NCBI RefSeq assembly: GCF_006124995.1
Contig: NZ_QEWN01000143.1
Coordinates: 1-64,000 of the forward strand
Direction of reading: 5' to 3'
Origin: Vibrio sp. Hep-1b-8
GTDB lineage: Bacteria > Pseudomonadota > Gammaproteobacteria > Enterobacterales > Vibrionaceae
Length of the DNA: 64,000 bases
Shown piece after piece: positions 46,944-56,206 of the stretch (within the stretch, counting starts at the first letter, position 1; the number at the start of each line of letters is the position of its first letter). Below the pieces are notes generated by a model. The model worked only from the letters and a program-made list of their open reading frames with translations, did no database searches and was not told the DNA's origin. The translations under genes were made by a program, and so were the position numbers.

Positions 46944-48065
46944 CTACTGAGTAAGAGCCTCTTCAAGTGCTCGTAAACACAGAGCTACATTCTCAGCACG
47001 AGCCCCATAGCCCATCAAACCAATGCGCCACGCTTTACCAGCCAAAGCACCCAGACCTGCACCAATCTCTAAATTGTAGGTGTCTAGAAGGTGGGTACGA
47101 ACTTTTGCTTCATCAATGCCTTGAGGAACATAGATTGCGTTGAGCTGAGGAAGGCGAGAGCTTTCCTCGACGACAAATTCAAAACCAAGTTTTTCCAAAC
47201 CTTGTTTCAACTTTTCGTGCATAGCACGGTGACGAGCCCATGCTGATTCCAACCCTTCATTTTTCAGGATCAGCAATGCTTCATGAAGTGCATATAAGCT
47301 ATTTACTGGCGCTGTATGAGGGTAACTGCGTTTACCTTCTCCGCTCCAATAGCCCAACACTAAGCTTTGATCAAGGAACCAACTTTGCACTGGCGTCGTG
47401 CGTGACTGAATCTTCTCAATAGCAGCCGGTGAAAAAGTCACGGGAGACAATCCAGGTACACATGAGAGACACTTCTGACTTCCCGAATACACGGCATCAA
47501 GCTGCCATTCATCCACTTTAAGTGGCACGCCACCAAGGGAAGTCACGGCATCAACAATAGTTAGCACGCCATATTGCTTAGCGAGCTTACCTAAAGCTTC
47601 TGCATCACTGCATGCTCCTGTGGAAGTTTCAGCATGAACAAACGCTAGCACCTTAGCATCAGGGTTTGCTTTCAATGCCTGCTCGACTTTATCGATAGAA
47701 ACAGGCGCCCCCCATTCATCATCGACAACTTCGGCTACACCACCAGCACGAATAACGTTTTCACGCATACGTTCGCCAAACACACCATTTCGACAAACAA
47801 TCACTTTCTCGCCAGCTTCGATTAAGTTGACAAAACAGGCTTCCATTCCCGCACTGCCCGGAGCAGAAACGGCAATGGTAAACTCATTTTCCGTCTGAAA
47901 CGCATATTTAAGTAGTGATTTAAGCTCGTCCATCATCGCGACAAACAATGGATCTAAATGCCCAACAGTTGGACGACTCAAGGCTTGTAAAACTTGTGGT
48001 GAGATATCTGAAGGGCCTGGCCCCATCAGAATACGGTGTGGGGGAGTAAAACTTTGAATCGTCAT
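46944..48065 (-). CDS. class V aminotransferase (alanine/serine-glyoxylate type)
   Basis: 373 residues, PLP-dependent fold type I. Opening IQSFTPPHRILMGPGPSDIS is the glyoxylate aminotransferase start. PLP-contact motifs are SAPGSAGMEACFVNL (about 66-80) and VDAVTSLGG (about 170), and the Schiff-base Lys is in YSGSQKCLSCVPGLSPVTF (about 197). The C-terminal Arg region is GKAWRIGLMGYGA (about 343). It probably transaminates glyoxylate with alanine or serine; 2-aminoethylphosphonate-type use is possible but less likely. Divergent from lysC. Confidence 0.92.
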   Translation of the reverse strand: MTIQSFTPPHRILMGPGPSDISPQVLQALSRPTVGHLDPLFVAMMDELKSLLKYAFQTENEFTIAVSAPGSAGMEACFVNLIEAGEKVIVCRNGVFGERMRENVIRAGGVAEVVDDEWGAPVSIDKVEQALKANPDAKVLAFVHAETSTGACSDAEALGKLAKQYGVLTIVDAVTSLGGVPLKVDEWQLDAVYSGSQKCLSCVPGLSPVTFSPAAIEKIQSRTTPVQSWFLDQSLVLGYWSGEGKRSYPHTAPVNSLYALHEALLILKNEGLESAWARHRAMHEKLKQGLEKLGFEFVVEESSRLPQLNAIYVPQGIDEAKVRTHLLDTYNLEIGAGLGALAGKAWRIGLMGYGARAENVALCLRALEEALTQ

Positions 48066-48219
48066 TGGCAGCTCCTTTTGAATAACTTTTTCATTCTATT
48101 TATTTTGCTTAACCACATTAATGCATATTTTCCCCACCAGCAATTAGCCCAAAGTCTTGAGGTCAAACCAGTGTCACAAGTTTGTTAAATTATAAATGCC
48201 ATAAAGTTACAGATAGTCA
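48066..48219. other. aminotransferase-lysC divergent intergenic region, upstream part
   Basis: AT-rich sequence between the aminotransferase start and the lysC promoter. A GGCAGCTCCTTTTG stretch on plus gives the AAGGAG Shine-Dalgarno of the minus-strand gene. No further gene or clear binding site is seen. Confidence 0.4.
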
Positions 48220-48248
48220 TTGACATAACTCACAGAAACACGTTCAAT
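48220..48248 (+). promoter_or_regulatory. lysC: lysC promoter
   Basis: A consensus -35 TTGACA (48220-48225), a 17-base spacer and a -10 TTCAAT (48243-48248, 4 of 6) sit about 45 bases before the lysine riboswitch. The predicted transcript start near 48255 gives a leader of about 325 bases. Confidence 0.65.
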
Positions 48249-48293
48249 GCAGATTATGTGGTGGATATTTATGCCACATAGCAAATTATTTTG

Positions 48294-48463
48294 CAGAAGA
48301 GGAGCACTGCCCAGGTAGATGTGTTGTGGAGCCACAACTCCAAAACAACGCTTTGAGGGGGAGCAGTGCCGAGATGGATTCAAATTGTCGGTTTGAATCT
48401 ATCGGTTGTTAGGGTTGAATCCCTGCAACTGTCATCAGCCCTGTCTGATGATGAGCTTCTGAG
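48294..48463 (+). ncRNA. lysine riboswitch (L box)
   Basis: The leader holds the L-box layout in order: P1 5' strand AGAAGAGG, the GCACTGCCCAGGTAG block, hairpin P2 GTTGTGGAGCCACAAC, TTTGAGGGGGAGCAGTGCCGAGATGG, P3/P4 hairpin TTCAAATTGTCGGTTTGAA, GTTAGGGTTGAATCCCTGCAAC, P5 hairpin TCATCAGCCCTGTCTGATGA and the P1 3' strand CTTCTGAGG. This matches E. coli lysC leader elements block by block. It controls the lysC gene in response to lysine. Confidence 0.95.
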
Positions 48464-48528
48464 GTAAATCATTCAAATATAGACCTCTCTTTCGCTCGAA
48501 TCTCTTCATCAAAGCAAAACATTGGATG

Positions 48529-48551
48529 TTGGTATAGCTACCAAAATTTTT
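48529..48551 (+). terminator. expression-platform terminator of the lysine riboswitch
   Basis: A 6-bp stem TTGGTA/TACCAA with a TAGC loop is followed by AATTTTTTATTT, 28 bases before the lysC start. The stem is short, so attenuation may combine with translational control. Confidence 0.55.
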
Positions 48552-48579
48552 TATTTCAGGAAGCCTTGGGAGAAATGCT

Positions 48580-49932
48580 GTGAGCAGTTTTAATGTAGCT
48601 AAATTTGGTGGGACAAGTGTCGCTAACTTTGAGGCGATGAGCCGCTGTGCTGCAATTATCGAAAACAATCCAAACACCAAACTCGTTGTAAGCAGCGCAT
48701 GTTCTGGTGTGACTAACCTATTAGTTGAACTTGCCAACGGCGTTCAAGACCAAACTCGACGCAATCAAGTTCTTGTTGAACTCGCTGAAATTCACGACGC
48801 CATTCTAAGCCAGCTAGAAGATGCAACTCAGACTGCGACTGAGGTTTATTCAATCCTCGATACGATTACTAGCTTGGCTGAAGCGGCATCGATTCAACCT
48901 AGCCACAAACTTACCGACCACCTCATGGCTTGTGGTGAGCTGATGTCAACACATCTGCTCACTCAACTGATGAAAGAGCGCGGCATCAATGCGGTTCGTT
49001 TTGATATTCGTGATGTTCTTCGTACAGACAACCATTTTGGAAAAGCAGAACCGGTATTGGAACAAATCAGCGCCTTAGCGAAACAGTTACTCGTTCCGCT
49101 ATGCCAAGATTTTGTTGTGATCACACAAGGCTTTATCGGTTCCGATGACGAAGGTAACACCACGACATTAGGCCGAGGTGGCAGTGACTACAGTGCAGCA
49201 TTGATTGCCGAGGCCGTAGAGGCGTCAGGACTGGAAATCTGGACAGACGTTCCAGGAATTTACACCACTGATCCACGAATCGCGCCAAAAGCATCGCCAA
49301 TCCCAGAGATCAGCTTTAGTGAAGCTTCAGAGATGGCGAACTTTGGTGCCAAGATCCTGCACCCATCAACACTGGTACCCGCTTTGCGCCACGATATCCC
49401 TGTTTTCGTCGGTTCATCGAAAGAGCCAGAGAAGGGCGGCACTTGGATACGTCATCAAGTCGAAAGCTCACCACTATTCCGTGCATTGGCTTTGCGCAAC
49501 AACCAAACCATGGTCACGCTGCGCAGTGCCCAAATGTTCCACGCGTACGGCTTTTTGGCGAAAGTATTCGAAATACTGGCGAAGCATAAGGTATCCGTCG
49601 ATCTCATCACGACATCAGAGATCAGTGTTTCTCTAACTCTTGATCAAACGGGAACATCGGGTGGCGCACCACAATTACCCGAATCAGCGCGTGTTGAACT
49701 GGCAGAGCTTTGTAGTGTAGAGGTTGAGCATAATCTTAGTGTCGTCGCTCTGATCGGTAATAACATGAGTGAAAGTAAAGGTTACGCGAAGCAGGTATTT
49801 GGTACTTTAGAGGACTTGAACTTACGAATGATTTGTTACGGCGCAAGCCCGCACAATTTATGTTTCTTGGTCAATGAATCCGTATCACGTCTCGCTATTC
49901 AAAAACTGCATGCGGAGTTGTTTGAAAAGTAG
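48580..49932 (+). CDS. lysC: lysine-sensitive aspartokinase III
   Basis: Phosphorylates aspartate at the start of the lysine, threonine and methionine pathway. 450 residues, mono-functional LysC type. GTG start at 48580 with GGAG 7 bases upstream. Kinase motifs are VAKFGGTSVANFEAM (about 5-19), LGRGGSDYSAALIAEAV (about 198-214), EIWTDVPGIYTTDPRIA (about 218-234) and FGAKILHPSTLVPA (about 256-269). C-terminal ACT domains carry the lysine feedback site (VSVDLITTSEISVSLTLD, about 336-353). The lysine riboswitch upstream agrees with lysine control. Confidence 0.97.
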   Translation: MSSFNVAKFGGTSVANFEAMSRCAAIIENNPNTKLVVSSACSGVTNLLVELANGVQDQTRRNQVLVELAEIHDAILSQLEDATQTATEVYSILDTITSLAEAASIQPSHKLTDHLMACGELMSTHLLTQLMKERGINAVRFDIRDVLRTDNHFGKAEPVLEQISALAKQLLVPLCQDFVVITQGFIGSDDEGNTTTLGRGGSDYSAALIAEAVEASGLEIWTDVPGIYTTDPRIAPKASPIPEISFSEASEMANFGAKILHPSTLVPALRHDIPVFVGSSKEPEKGGTWIRHQVESSPLFRALALRNNQTMVTLRSAQMFHAYGFLAKVFEILAKHKVSVDLITTSEISVSLTLDQTGTSGGAPQLPESARVELAELCSVEVEHNLSVVALIGNNMSESKGYAKQVFGTLEDLNLRMICYGASPHNLCFLVNESVSRLAIQKLHAELFEK

Positions 49933-49941
49933 CGAGAAAAT

Positions 49942-49976
49942 CTTGAAGGGTTGGCACACTATACCAACCCTTCAAG
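49942..49976 (-). terminator. hairpin between convergent lysC and pmbA
   Basis: A 13-bp perfect stem CTTGAAGGGTTGG/CCAACCCTTCAAG with a 9-base loop. The minus-strand side is followed by ATTTTCTCG, so it is clearer as the pmbA terminator, but it also lies 10 bases after lysC. Confidence 0.8.
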
Positions 49977-49990
49977 CTCAAAGGCTTAGC

Positions 49991-51334
49991 TTATTCGCCC
50001 GCGACTTTCATCGATTCAAGCAAGATTGACCCAGTCTGGATTTGGGAGCGAGTTTCAACATCATTGCCCACCGCAACAATCTGGTTAAACATCTCTTTCA
50101 AGTTGCTCGCAATGGTGATTTCAGACACAGGATATTGAATCTCACCGTTTTCAACCCAGAAGCCCGCAGCACCACGAGAGTAATCGCCAGTGACAACATT
50201 CACGCCTTGACCCATTACTTCGGTGACCAATAACCCCGTGCCTAGCTCTTTCAGCATTTGCTCGAAGTTCTGACCTGTCGATTTTACAAACCAGTTATGG
50301 ATGCCACCAGCATGGCCTGTCGGCGTCATGTTCATCTTACGTGCTGCGTAACTAGTAAGAAGATATGTTGCAAGTACACCATCGGTAATGATTTCAAGAT
50401 CTTGAGTGAAAACCCCTTCACTATCGAATGGCGTCGAGGCAAGACCTCGAAGAACGTGAGGGCGCTCCGAGACACTAAACCACTCAGGAAGAATCTGTTT
50501 GCCAAGATGATCAAGTAAGAATGACGATTTACGGTAAAGATTGCCTCCACTGATCGCCATCACGAGATGCCCTAACAATCCAGTGGCAACGTCAGCAGCG
50601 AACATAACTGGGTATTTACCTGTTTTCATTTTTTGCGCATCAAGACGGCTGACCGTTTTCTCAGCCGCTTTCTGGCCAACCACTTCTGGCGTCCATAAAT
50701 CATCTTTATGGCGGGCGACGGTATAGCTGTAATCACGTTCCATTTCGCCATTACGCCCCTTTCCAATCACGCAACAGCTCGTACTGTGTCGGCTAGATGC
50801 ATAACTCGCCAATAGGCCGTGGCTGTTACCATAAACTTTCAAGCCGTAGTGGCTGTCATAGCTTGCACCATCACTCTGTTTAATCTTATCGCTGTAAGAC
50901 AAAGCCTGTCGCTCAGCAGCAATCGCGATTTGCGCAGCAACATCAGGATCAGGCGTATCAGGGTGGAACAGGTCAAGATCTGGGATTTCTTTAACCATCA
51001 ATTCTTTAGGCGCAGGCGCTGCATACGGATCTTCCGATGTGTACTGAGCAATATCAAGCGCAGCAAGTACGGTCTGTTGAATCGCCTTTTCGCTCAAGTC
51101 AGATGTTGACGCACTGCCTTTGCGTTGATTGCGATATACCGTAATACCTAGAGCACCATCGCTATTAAACTCAACGTTCTCCACTTCGCACATACGAGTC
51201 GATACACTTAAGCCCGTCGTCTTGCTTATGGCCACTTCTGCAGCATCAGATTTCTCTGCTGCCATTTCCAGCGCTTTTGCCACTGCTGCTTCTAACTCAA
51301 CTCTTTGTTGAGCAACTTGCTGTCTTACGTCCAT
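49991..51334 (-). CDS. pmbA: metalloprotease subunit PmbA (TldE)
   Basis: 447 residues of the TldD/PmbA family. It lacks the HExxxH zinc motif of TldD, as expected for the non-catalytic-type partner. Conserved blocks are [19 protein letters not shown] (about 45-63), [20 protein letters not shown] (shown in part; about 272-291), [20 protein letters not shown] and [21 protein letters not shown] (shown in part; about 378-398). It works with TldD (10556-12001). Divergent from darP, as in E. coli. Confidence 0.96.
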   Translation of the reverse strand: MDVRQQVAQQRVELEAAVAKALEMAAEKSDAAEVAISKTTGLSVSTRMCEVENVEFNSDGALGITVYRNQRKGSASTSDLSEKAIQQTVLAALDIAQYTSEDPYAAPAPKELMVKEIPDLDLFHPDTPDPDVAAQIAIAAERQALSYSDKIKQSDGASYDSHYGLKVYGNSHGLLASYASSRHSTSCCVIGKGRNGEMERDYSYTVARHKDDLWTPEVVGQKAAEKTVSRLDAQKMKTGKYPVMFAADVATGLLGHLVMAISGGNLYRKSSFLLDHLGKQILPEWFSVSERPHVLRGLASTPFDSEGVFTQDLEIITDGVLATYLLTSYAARKMNMTPTGHAGGIHNWFVKSTGQNFEQMLKELGTGLLVTEVMGQGVNVVTGDYSRGAAGFWVENGEIQYPVSEITIASNLKEMFNQIVAVGNDVETRSQIQTGSILLESMKVAGE

Positions 51335-51442
51335 ATTTACTTAATTTCTCAAAATCAATTGCCATTAGAATAACAAGAATTTCGCTTTCTCCCCACGATT
51401 CTTGTTAAAATAGAGAAATAGATGTTCAAATAAGGCAGAAAG

Positions 51443-51970
51443 ATGGCACGTAAGAATCAAAAAGCGCCATGGGAAGAGGAAGAAGAGATCATTTGGGTTA
51501 GTAAAACCGAAATGAAACGCGATATGGACGAGCTTCAAAAATTGGGTGAAGAACTCGTTAGCCTGAAACCTTCGGTGCTTGAAAAATTTCCACTCAGTGA
51601 AGACCTTGCAGACGCAATCAAAGACGCGCAACGTTTCAAAAATGAAGCTCGTCGTCGTCAGCTTCAGTACATTGGTAGACTGATGCGTTTAGAAGATCCA
51701 GAGCCGCTGCAAGCTGCACTGGATAAAGTACGAAACAAACACTCTCAAGCAACCGCAGAGTTACACAAACTTGAGCTGTTGCGCGACCGTATCATCGAGA
51801 AAGGGGATGCTGCTATCAATGATGCAGTAGAACTATATCCCGATGCAGATCGTCAGCGTCTTCGTCAGCTAGCGCGTCAGGCAGCAAAGGAAAAATCAGC
51901 GAATAAACCACCAAAGGCATCTCGCGAAATTTTTCAAATGTTAAAAGCATTAAATGAAGCGGCAAGCTAA
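51443..51970 (+). CDS. darP: ribosome biogenesis factor DarP (YjgA, DUF615)
   Basis: 175 residues, acidic and highly charged, all-helical. Family blocks are [30 protein letters not shown] (shown in part; about 11-40), [20 protein letters not shown] (about 59-78), [16 protein letters not shown] and [16 protein letters not shown] (about 133-148). DarP associates with the 50S subunit during late assembly of the peptidyltransferase centre. The pmbA-darP divergent pair is conserved across gammaproteobacteria. Confidence 0.94.
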   Translation: MARKNQKAPWEEEEEIIWVSKTEMKRDMDELQKLGEELVSLKPSVLEKFPLSEDLADAIKDAQRFKNEARRRQLQYIGRLMRLEDPEPLQAALDKVRNKHSQATAELHKLELLRDRIIEKGDAAINDAVELYPDADRQRLRQLARQAAKEKSANKPPKASREIFQMLKALNEAAS

Positions 51971-51996
51971 TTAGCCTCTGCAATTAAACGCACTCT

Positions 51997-52023
51997 AAAG
52001 GCCGATGTCATCCATCGGCCTTT
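51997..52023. terminator. terminator between darP and thiQ
   Basis: An 11-bp stem AAAGGCCGATG/CATCGGCCTTT with a 5-base loop and a TTTTT on plus. It can serve darP and, in reverse, the convergent thiQ end at 52033. Confidence 0.9.
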
Positions 52024-52032
52024 TTATTAGAG

Positions 52033-52737
52033 CTATTCCCCTGCTCTAACAAAATCACTCAACGATACATTTTGATGCTGTGACGACAACTCCGTTATCT
52101 TGCCCGTCACTTCCACTTTTCCATTAGCAACATAGATAAAATCACTACCAATTGCTCTGGCATCACTAATATGATGAGTCACCATCAATACGGTAATTTG
52201 TCGCTCTCTTGCCAAGGTTTTAACCAGTCCCAGCATTTCCTCACGTAGAATCGGATCGAGAGCTGAGAAAGGTTCATCAAGTAACCAGATGGGATGAGGC
52301 TGGACGAAGCTACGAGCCAACGCAACTCGCTGACGTTGACCACCGGAGAGTTGCTCCGGTAGACGCTCAAGGTACTCCTCAACGCCAACCTGCTTAGCCG
52401 CTTGTTCCACCTGTTTATTCTGCTCGGCAGTCAATTTCAAGCTAGGGTGTAAGCCCAATGCAATATTCTGCCTTACTGTTAAATGAGCAAATAAGTTGTG
52501 TTCTTGAAACAACATAGCAAAAGGACGTTGATGAGGTTCTTGCCCCACAAGATTGACACCGTTTACTTCAATCCGCCCACTACTAGGCTCAATAAAACCC
52601 GCAACTAAGGCCAACAGTGTCGATTTACCAGCACCGCTAGGCCCCATCAAAGCCACAACAGAACCTTGTGCGATACTCACATCAAAATGAAACAACTCAT
52701 CATGGTAGTAATAATCGACTTTAGTCAGCGCTAACAT
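52033..52737 (-). CDS. thiQ: thiamine ABC transporter ATP-binding protein ThiQ
   Basis: 234 residues, ABC ATPase. Walker A GPSGAGKST (about 32-40), Q-loop LFQEHNLF (about 76-83), signature LSGGQRQRVALARS (about 129-142), Walker B IWLLDEPFSALDP (about 149-161) and H-loop MVTHHISDA (about 185) are all intact. Energises uptake of thiamine and thiamine phosphates with ThiP and ThiB. Overlaps thiP by 17 bases. Confidence 0.95.
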   Translation of the reverse strand: MLALTKVDYYYHDELFHFDVSIAQGSVVALMGPSGAGKSTLLALVAGFIEPSSGRIEVNGVNLVGQEPHQRPFAMLFQEHNLFAHLTVRQNIALGLHPSLKLTAEQNKQVEQAAKQVGVEEYLERLPEQLSGGQRQRVALARSFVQPHPIWLLDEPFSALDPILREEMLGLVKTLARERQITVLMVTHHISDARAIGSDFIYVANGKVEVTGKITELSSQHQNVSLSDFVRAGE

Positions 52738-54325
52738 AATTTACCTTTGAATTCGCTTTAAGCAGTTTCTCAATCACAGCAAAACAACCGACACTGAGCA
52801 TTAATAACGTTAAAGAGACTACCGCTGCAGCGTCCATTTGATAGCTACCAAGGAGTTGGAAAAGATACAGTGGTAGTGTGCGAAATTCTTGGCTACCGAA
52901 CAAGGCAATCGCGCTTAGATCACCGATGGCAAACATAAAGCTAATTGCAAATGCATGGGCGAGCGGCTTCTTGAGCGCTTTCCATTCGACAACCCGAAAA
53001 CGTTGCCACCCTTTCATTCCTAGACTGGCACAAACATATTGGTATTGCTGTTCTATATGCAGCATCGGCTGAGCTAATGTTTTTATCACATAAGGCAGCC
53101 CCATCAAGGCATTTACAGCTACGACAACAAAGAACGCAAGGCTAAACACATCGGTAAAACTGCCCAGTAATAGAAACACACCTGTTGAAATCACTAGCCC
53201 AGGAGTGACAAGAATAATCGTCCCGATCAACTCTATATGATCCGCGCTCTTTTCCCGTTTATTGAGCCTAAACCTACGGCTAGTAATCAATATCGAGACA
53301 CCCGCTATCACCGCGACAAAGCTAGCCAGCGTTGCAACTTTTACCGATGCCCATAACGCCAACCAAAAACGGCCATCGCTAAATATCTCTAGCGCCTGCT
53401 GATTGAGACCACTCAACACCACCATCAGTAACGGAGGCAAAACAAGTAACATCGCAGCACATATCCACCCCCAGTCCCAACACTTAGATGCCCGAGTGTC
53501 TTTACATAGATAGACATATCTAGACTGGCTACCTGGCGTCACCGCCATAGGTTTAGCTAAGCGTTGAATAGCCAAAGCCATAACACCACACAACATCATC
53601 TGCCAAATCGCCAGCAGAGCACCGGCCTGTAAGTCAAAATCAAATTTAATCGCTTGATAAATGGCAAGCTCAATAGTGGTTGATTTTGGGCCTCCCCCTA
53701 ATGCCATTACTGTTGCAAAACTCGTAAAGCAAAGCATAAAGACCAAACCACTGACATGTGGGAGCTGTTGTCGAATACGGGGCCATTCAACCCAACGAAA
53801 TTTGTCCCAGTGCCCCATCCCGAGGTGAGCACAAAGCTTATGCTGTTGCTGAGGAATCGAATCTAAAGCTTGTAATAACAGACGGGTGGCGTAAGGAAGA
53901 TTAAAGAACACATGGGCAAGCAAAATACCATTCAACCCATAAATCGAAAATGGGAGTTTACTGTCTAAACTGGTAAATAACTGAGCCACTAAACCACTAT
54001 TGCCATAAATAGCCAGTAGCCCAAAAACACCAACCAGCACAGGTAAAACGAGCGTGGTCGCAAACAGCTTGAGTAATAACGCTTTGCCTAGGAACTGTCG
54101 ACGCGATAGCGCGTGCGCCACAGGAATCGCCAAACCTACACTGATCACAGTCGAAAGGAATGACTGGTAGAAGCTGAACTTGGTAACATGACGATAGTAA
54201 GGATCGCTCCAAACATGACTCACATCGAGAGTTGGCGCATTGACTAGCAATGCACCTAAGGCAGAAATAACAAAGGCCGCGATAAATATCGCGACCCAAA
54301 TGCCTATTTTGGGAATGTTACGCAA
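52721..54325 (-). CDS. thiP: thiamine ABC transporter permease ThiP
   Basis: 534 residues, two fused permease halves of about six membrane segments each, with EAA-type loops LCAHLGMGHWDKFRWVEWPRIRQQLP (shown in part; about 162-187) and VCASLGMKGWQRFRVVEWKALKKPL (shown in part; about 429-453). Starts with TTG at 54325; no better upstream start is seen. Nine bases after thiB. Confidence 0.94.
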   Translation of the reverse strand: MRNIPKIGIWVAIFIAAFVISALGALLVNAPTLDVSHVWSDPYYRHVTKFSFYQSFLSTVISVGLAIPVAHALSRRQFLGKALLLKLFATTLVLPVLVGVFGLLAIYGNSGLVAQLFTSLDSKLPFSIYGLNGILLAHVFFNLPYATRLLLQALDSIPQQQHKLCAHLGMGHWDKFRWVEWPRIRQQLPHVSGLVFMLCFTSFATVMALGGGPKSTTIELAIYQAIKFDFDLQAGALLAIWQMMLCGVMALAIQRLAKPMAVTPGSQSRYVYLCKDTRASKCWDWGWICAAMLLVLPPLLMVVLSGLNQQALEIFSDGRFWLALWASVKVATLASFVAVIAGVSILITSRRFRLNKREKSADHIELIGTIILVTPGLVISTGVFLLLGSFTDVFSLAFFVVVAVNALMGLPYVIKTLAQPMLHIEQQYQYVCASLGMKGWQRFRVVEWKALKKPLAHAFAISFMFAIGDLSAIALFGSQEFRTLPLYLFQLLGSYQMDAAAVVSLTLLMLSVGCFAVIEKLLKANSKVNYVSAD

Positions 54326-54334
54326 AAGACAACC

Positions 54335-55342
54335 TTAGAAAGTCAATGCGCTTTGCCACTCACGAATCCATGACTTGCGATTATCCGCCACTTCATCAGC
54401 ACTAAAACCGAGAGCTTTGCTTGGTACTGTCAGAGTCTCAAAACCTTTCGGTAATGCAACTCCCGTTACTGGATACATCCAGTTACCCGTTGGCATCGCC
54501 GATTGGAAACCGTCACTGAGGATAAAATTCATAAACTCATCAGCAAGCTGTTCGTTTTTTGAACCCTTAACTTTGGCTGCCACTTCCACTTGAGTGTAAT
54601 GACCTTCAGCGAAGTCTGCTGCCGCAAATTTCGCGTCGTTCTCAGCAATCAAATGATAAGCAGGTGAAGTGGTGTACGAAAGAACCAAATCAGATTCACC
54701 CTCAAGGAACATCGAGTACGCTTCTGACCAGCCTTTGGTTACGGTAACGGTTTTTTTCGCTAACTTTTGCCATGCCTGAGAAACGTCATCACCGTAGACG
54801 GACTTCATCCATAACATTAAACCTTGTCCCGGCGTTGAAGTACGTGGGTCTTGGTAGATAACTTTAAGATCTTCACGAGATTCAACCAACTCTTTCAAGC
54901 TCTTAGGTGGATTCGCCAATCTTTCCTTGTTGTAAACAAAAGCAAAATAGCCAAAGTCATAAGGAACAAAGGTCTTGTCATCCCAGCCATTCGGCAGAGT
55001 CACAGCACTGGTATCGACATTATGTTGGCTAAGCAAACCCGTTTTCTTCGCTTCTGCCATTAAGTTGTTGTCTAGCCCCAAAACGATGTCCGCTTTGCTG
55101 TTTTCCCCTTCTAGACGTAAGCGATTTAGTATCGATACACCATCATCTAACGCGACAAAATTAACGTCACAGCCACACTGTGCTTCGAATGCTTTTTCTA
55201 CCGTAGGGCCTGGACCCCAATCCGCGGCGAAGGAATCGTAAGTGTAAACAGTCAAGGTTTTGTCTGCCGCAAGAGCAGAAAAGGACGTTAGGCTAACAAC
55301 AGCCAGAGTACTGATTGAAATGGTATTTAGAGTGGTTTTCAC
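54335..55342 (-). CDS. thiB: thiamine-binding periplasmic protein ThiB
   Basis: 335 residues from GTG 55342, with AAGGAGAG upstream. Signal peptide VKTTLNTISISTLAVVSLTSFSALA (shown in parts) with cleavage before ADKTLTVYTYDSF. Thiamine-binding motifs are YTYDSFAADWGPGP (about 32-45), FVPYDFGYFAFVYNKE and DPRTSTPGQGLMLWMKSVYG (about 173-192). The longer ORF start at 55411 runs into the TPP riboswitch and is rejected. First gene of thiBPQ. Confidence 0.95.
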   Translation of the reverse strand: MKTTLNTISISTLAVVSLTSFSALAADKTLTVYTYDSFAADWGPGPTVEKAFEAQCGCDVNFVALDDGVSILNRLRLEGENSKADIVLGLDNNLMAEAKKTGLLSQHNVDTSAVTLPNGWDDKTFVPYDFGYFAFVYNKERLANPPKSLKELVESREDLKVIYQDPRTSTPGQGLMLWMKSVYGDDVSQAWQKLAKKTVTVTKGWSEAYSMFLEGESDLVLSYTTSPAYHLIAENDAKFAAADFAEGHYTQVEVAAKVKGSKNEQLADEFMNFILSDGFQSAMPTGNWMYPVTGVALPKGFETLTVPSKALGFSADEVADNRKSWIREWQSALTF

Positions 55343-55405
55343 TGCTCGCTCTCTCCTTGTATGAGCGGCACAGGCTTGAGGGACAATGTGGTTAAGGATG
55401 TCCAG

Positions 55406-55511
55406 ACTCAATTCCTACGCCAGCATTATCTGGTTCAGGTACACGGGTCCCGAGCAAAGCTCGATCTCAGCTGAGTCCAATATAAATGGCCTCTATCGCT
55501 CCCCGATGAGT
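55406..55511 (-). ncRNA. TPP riboswitch (THI element) ahead of thiBPQ
   Basis: On the minus strand the THI-box elements occur in order: P1 strand ACTCA, GGGGAGC, a P2 region to CTGAGAT, GCTTTGC hairpin, ACCCGTGTACCTGAACCAG, TAATGCTGGCGTAGGAA and P1 strand TGAGT. It ends about 64 bases before the thiB GTG, which suits control of translation initiation by TPP. Confidence 0.94.
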
Positions 55512-55568
55512 AACGGACAAATTGTAATAGTTATGTGACTCAATAGCTAGAGTTGATGAGAGGAACTC

Positions 55569-56192
55569 TTAACTACGTTGGTCATATCCCCAACGCGGTA
55601 CTAAGCCCTGTTCAATGCCAAGATGATCTAAAATACGTGCGACCATAAAATCGACAAGATCTTCTATCGACTTGGGTTGATGATAAAAACCTGGAGCCGC
55701 AGGCATAATCGTGACACCCATCTGCGACAATTTGAGCATGTTTTCCAAATGAAGAGTCGAAAACGGAGTCTCCCTCACCACCAAAAGAAGCTGTCCACGC
55801 TCCTTCATCACCACATCCGCTGCTCGCTCGATAAGATTATCCGACATCCCATGTGCAATCGCGGCTACACTACCGGCTGAGCAAGGACACACAACCATCT
55901 GTTTTGGTGCCGCAGATCCCGAAGCAACAGGAGAAAACCAGTCATCCTTGCCGCAGACAACCAGTTTTTCTGGGGCACATTTAAAATGGTCAACCAACGC
56001 TTGCTGTGTGGCTTCAGGGTGAGCGGGCAATTTCAGATCATGCTCGGTAGCGAGAACCACACGAGCGGCAGACGAAATCAGCAGATAAACTTGATAGTCC
56101 GCAGCAAGTAAGCACTCTAACAGCCGCAATCCGTAAGGCGCACCGGATGCTCCAGTAAAAGCTAAAGTGATGGCTTTATGTTGTTTGTTCAT
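55569..56192 (-). CDS. ubiX: flavin prenyltransferase UbiX
   Basis: Makes the prenylated FMN cofactor for the UbiD decarboxylase of ubiquinone synthesis. 207 residues. FMN-binding start [20 protein letters not shown] (begins ITLAF, about 9-28), substrate region [36 protein letters not shown] (in parts; about 90-125, SDNLI is characteristic) and [19 protein letters not shown] (about 136-154). Sits downstream of mpl with a 14-base gap. Confidence 0.95.
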   Translation of the reverse strand: MNKQHKAITLAFTGASGAPYGLRLLECLLAADYQVYLLISSAARVVLATEHDLKLPAHPEATQQALVDHFKCAPEKLVVCGKDDWFSPVASGSAAPKQMVVCPCSAGSVAAIAHGMSDNLIERAADVVMKERGQLLLVVRETPFSTLHLENMLKLSQMGVTIMPAAPGFYHQPKSIEDLVDFMVARILDHLGIEQGLVPRWGYDQRS

Positions 56193-56206
56193 TCTTTATA
56201 ACTACG

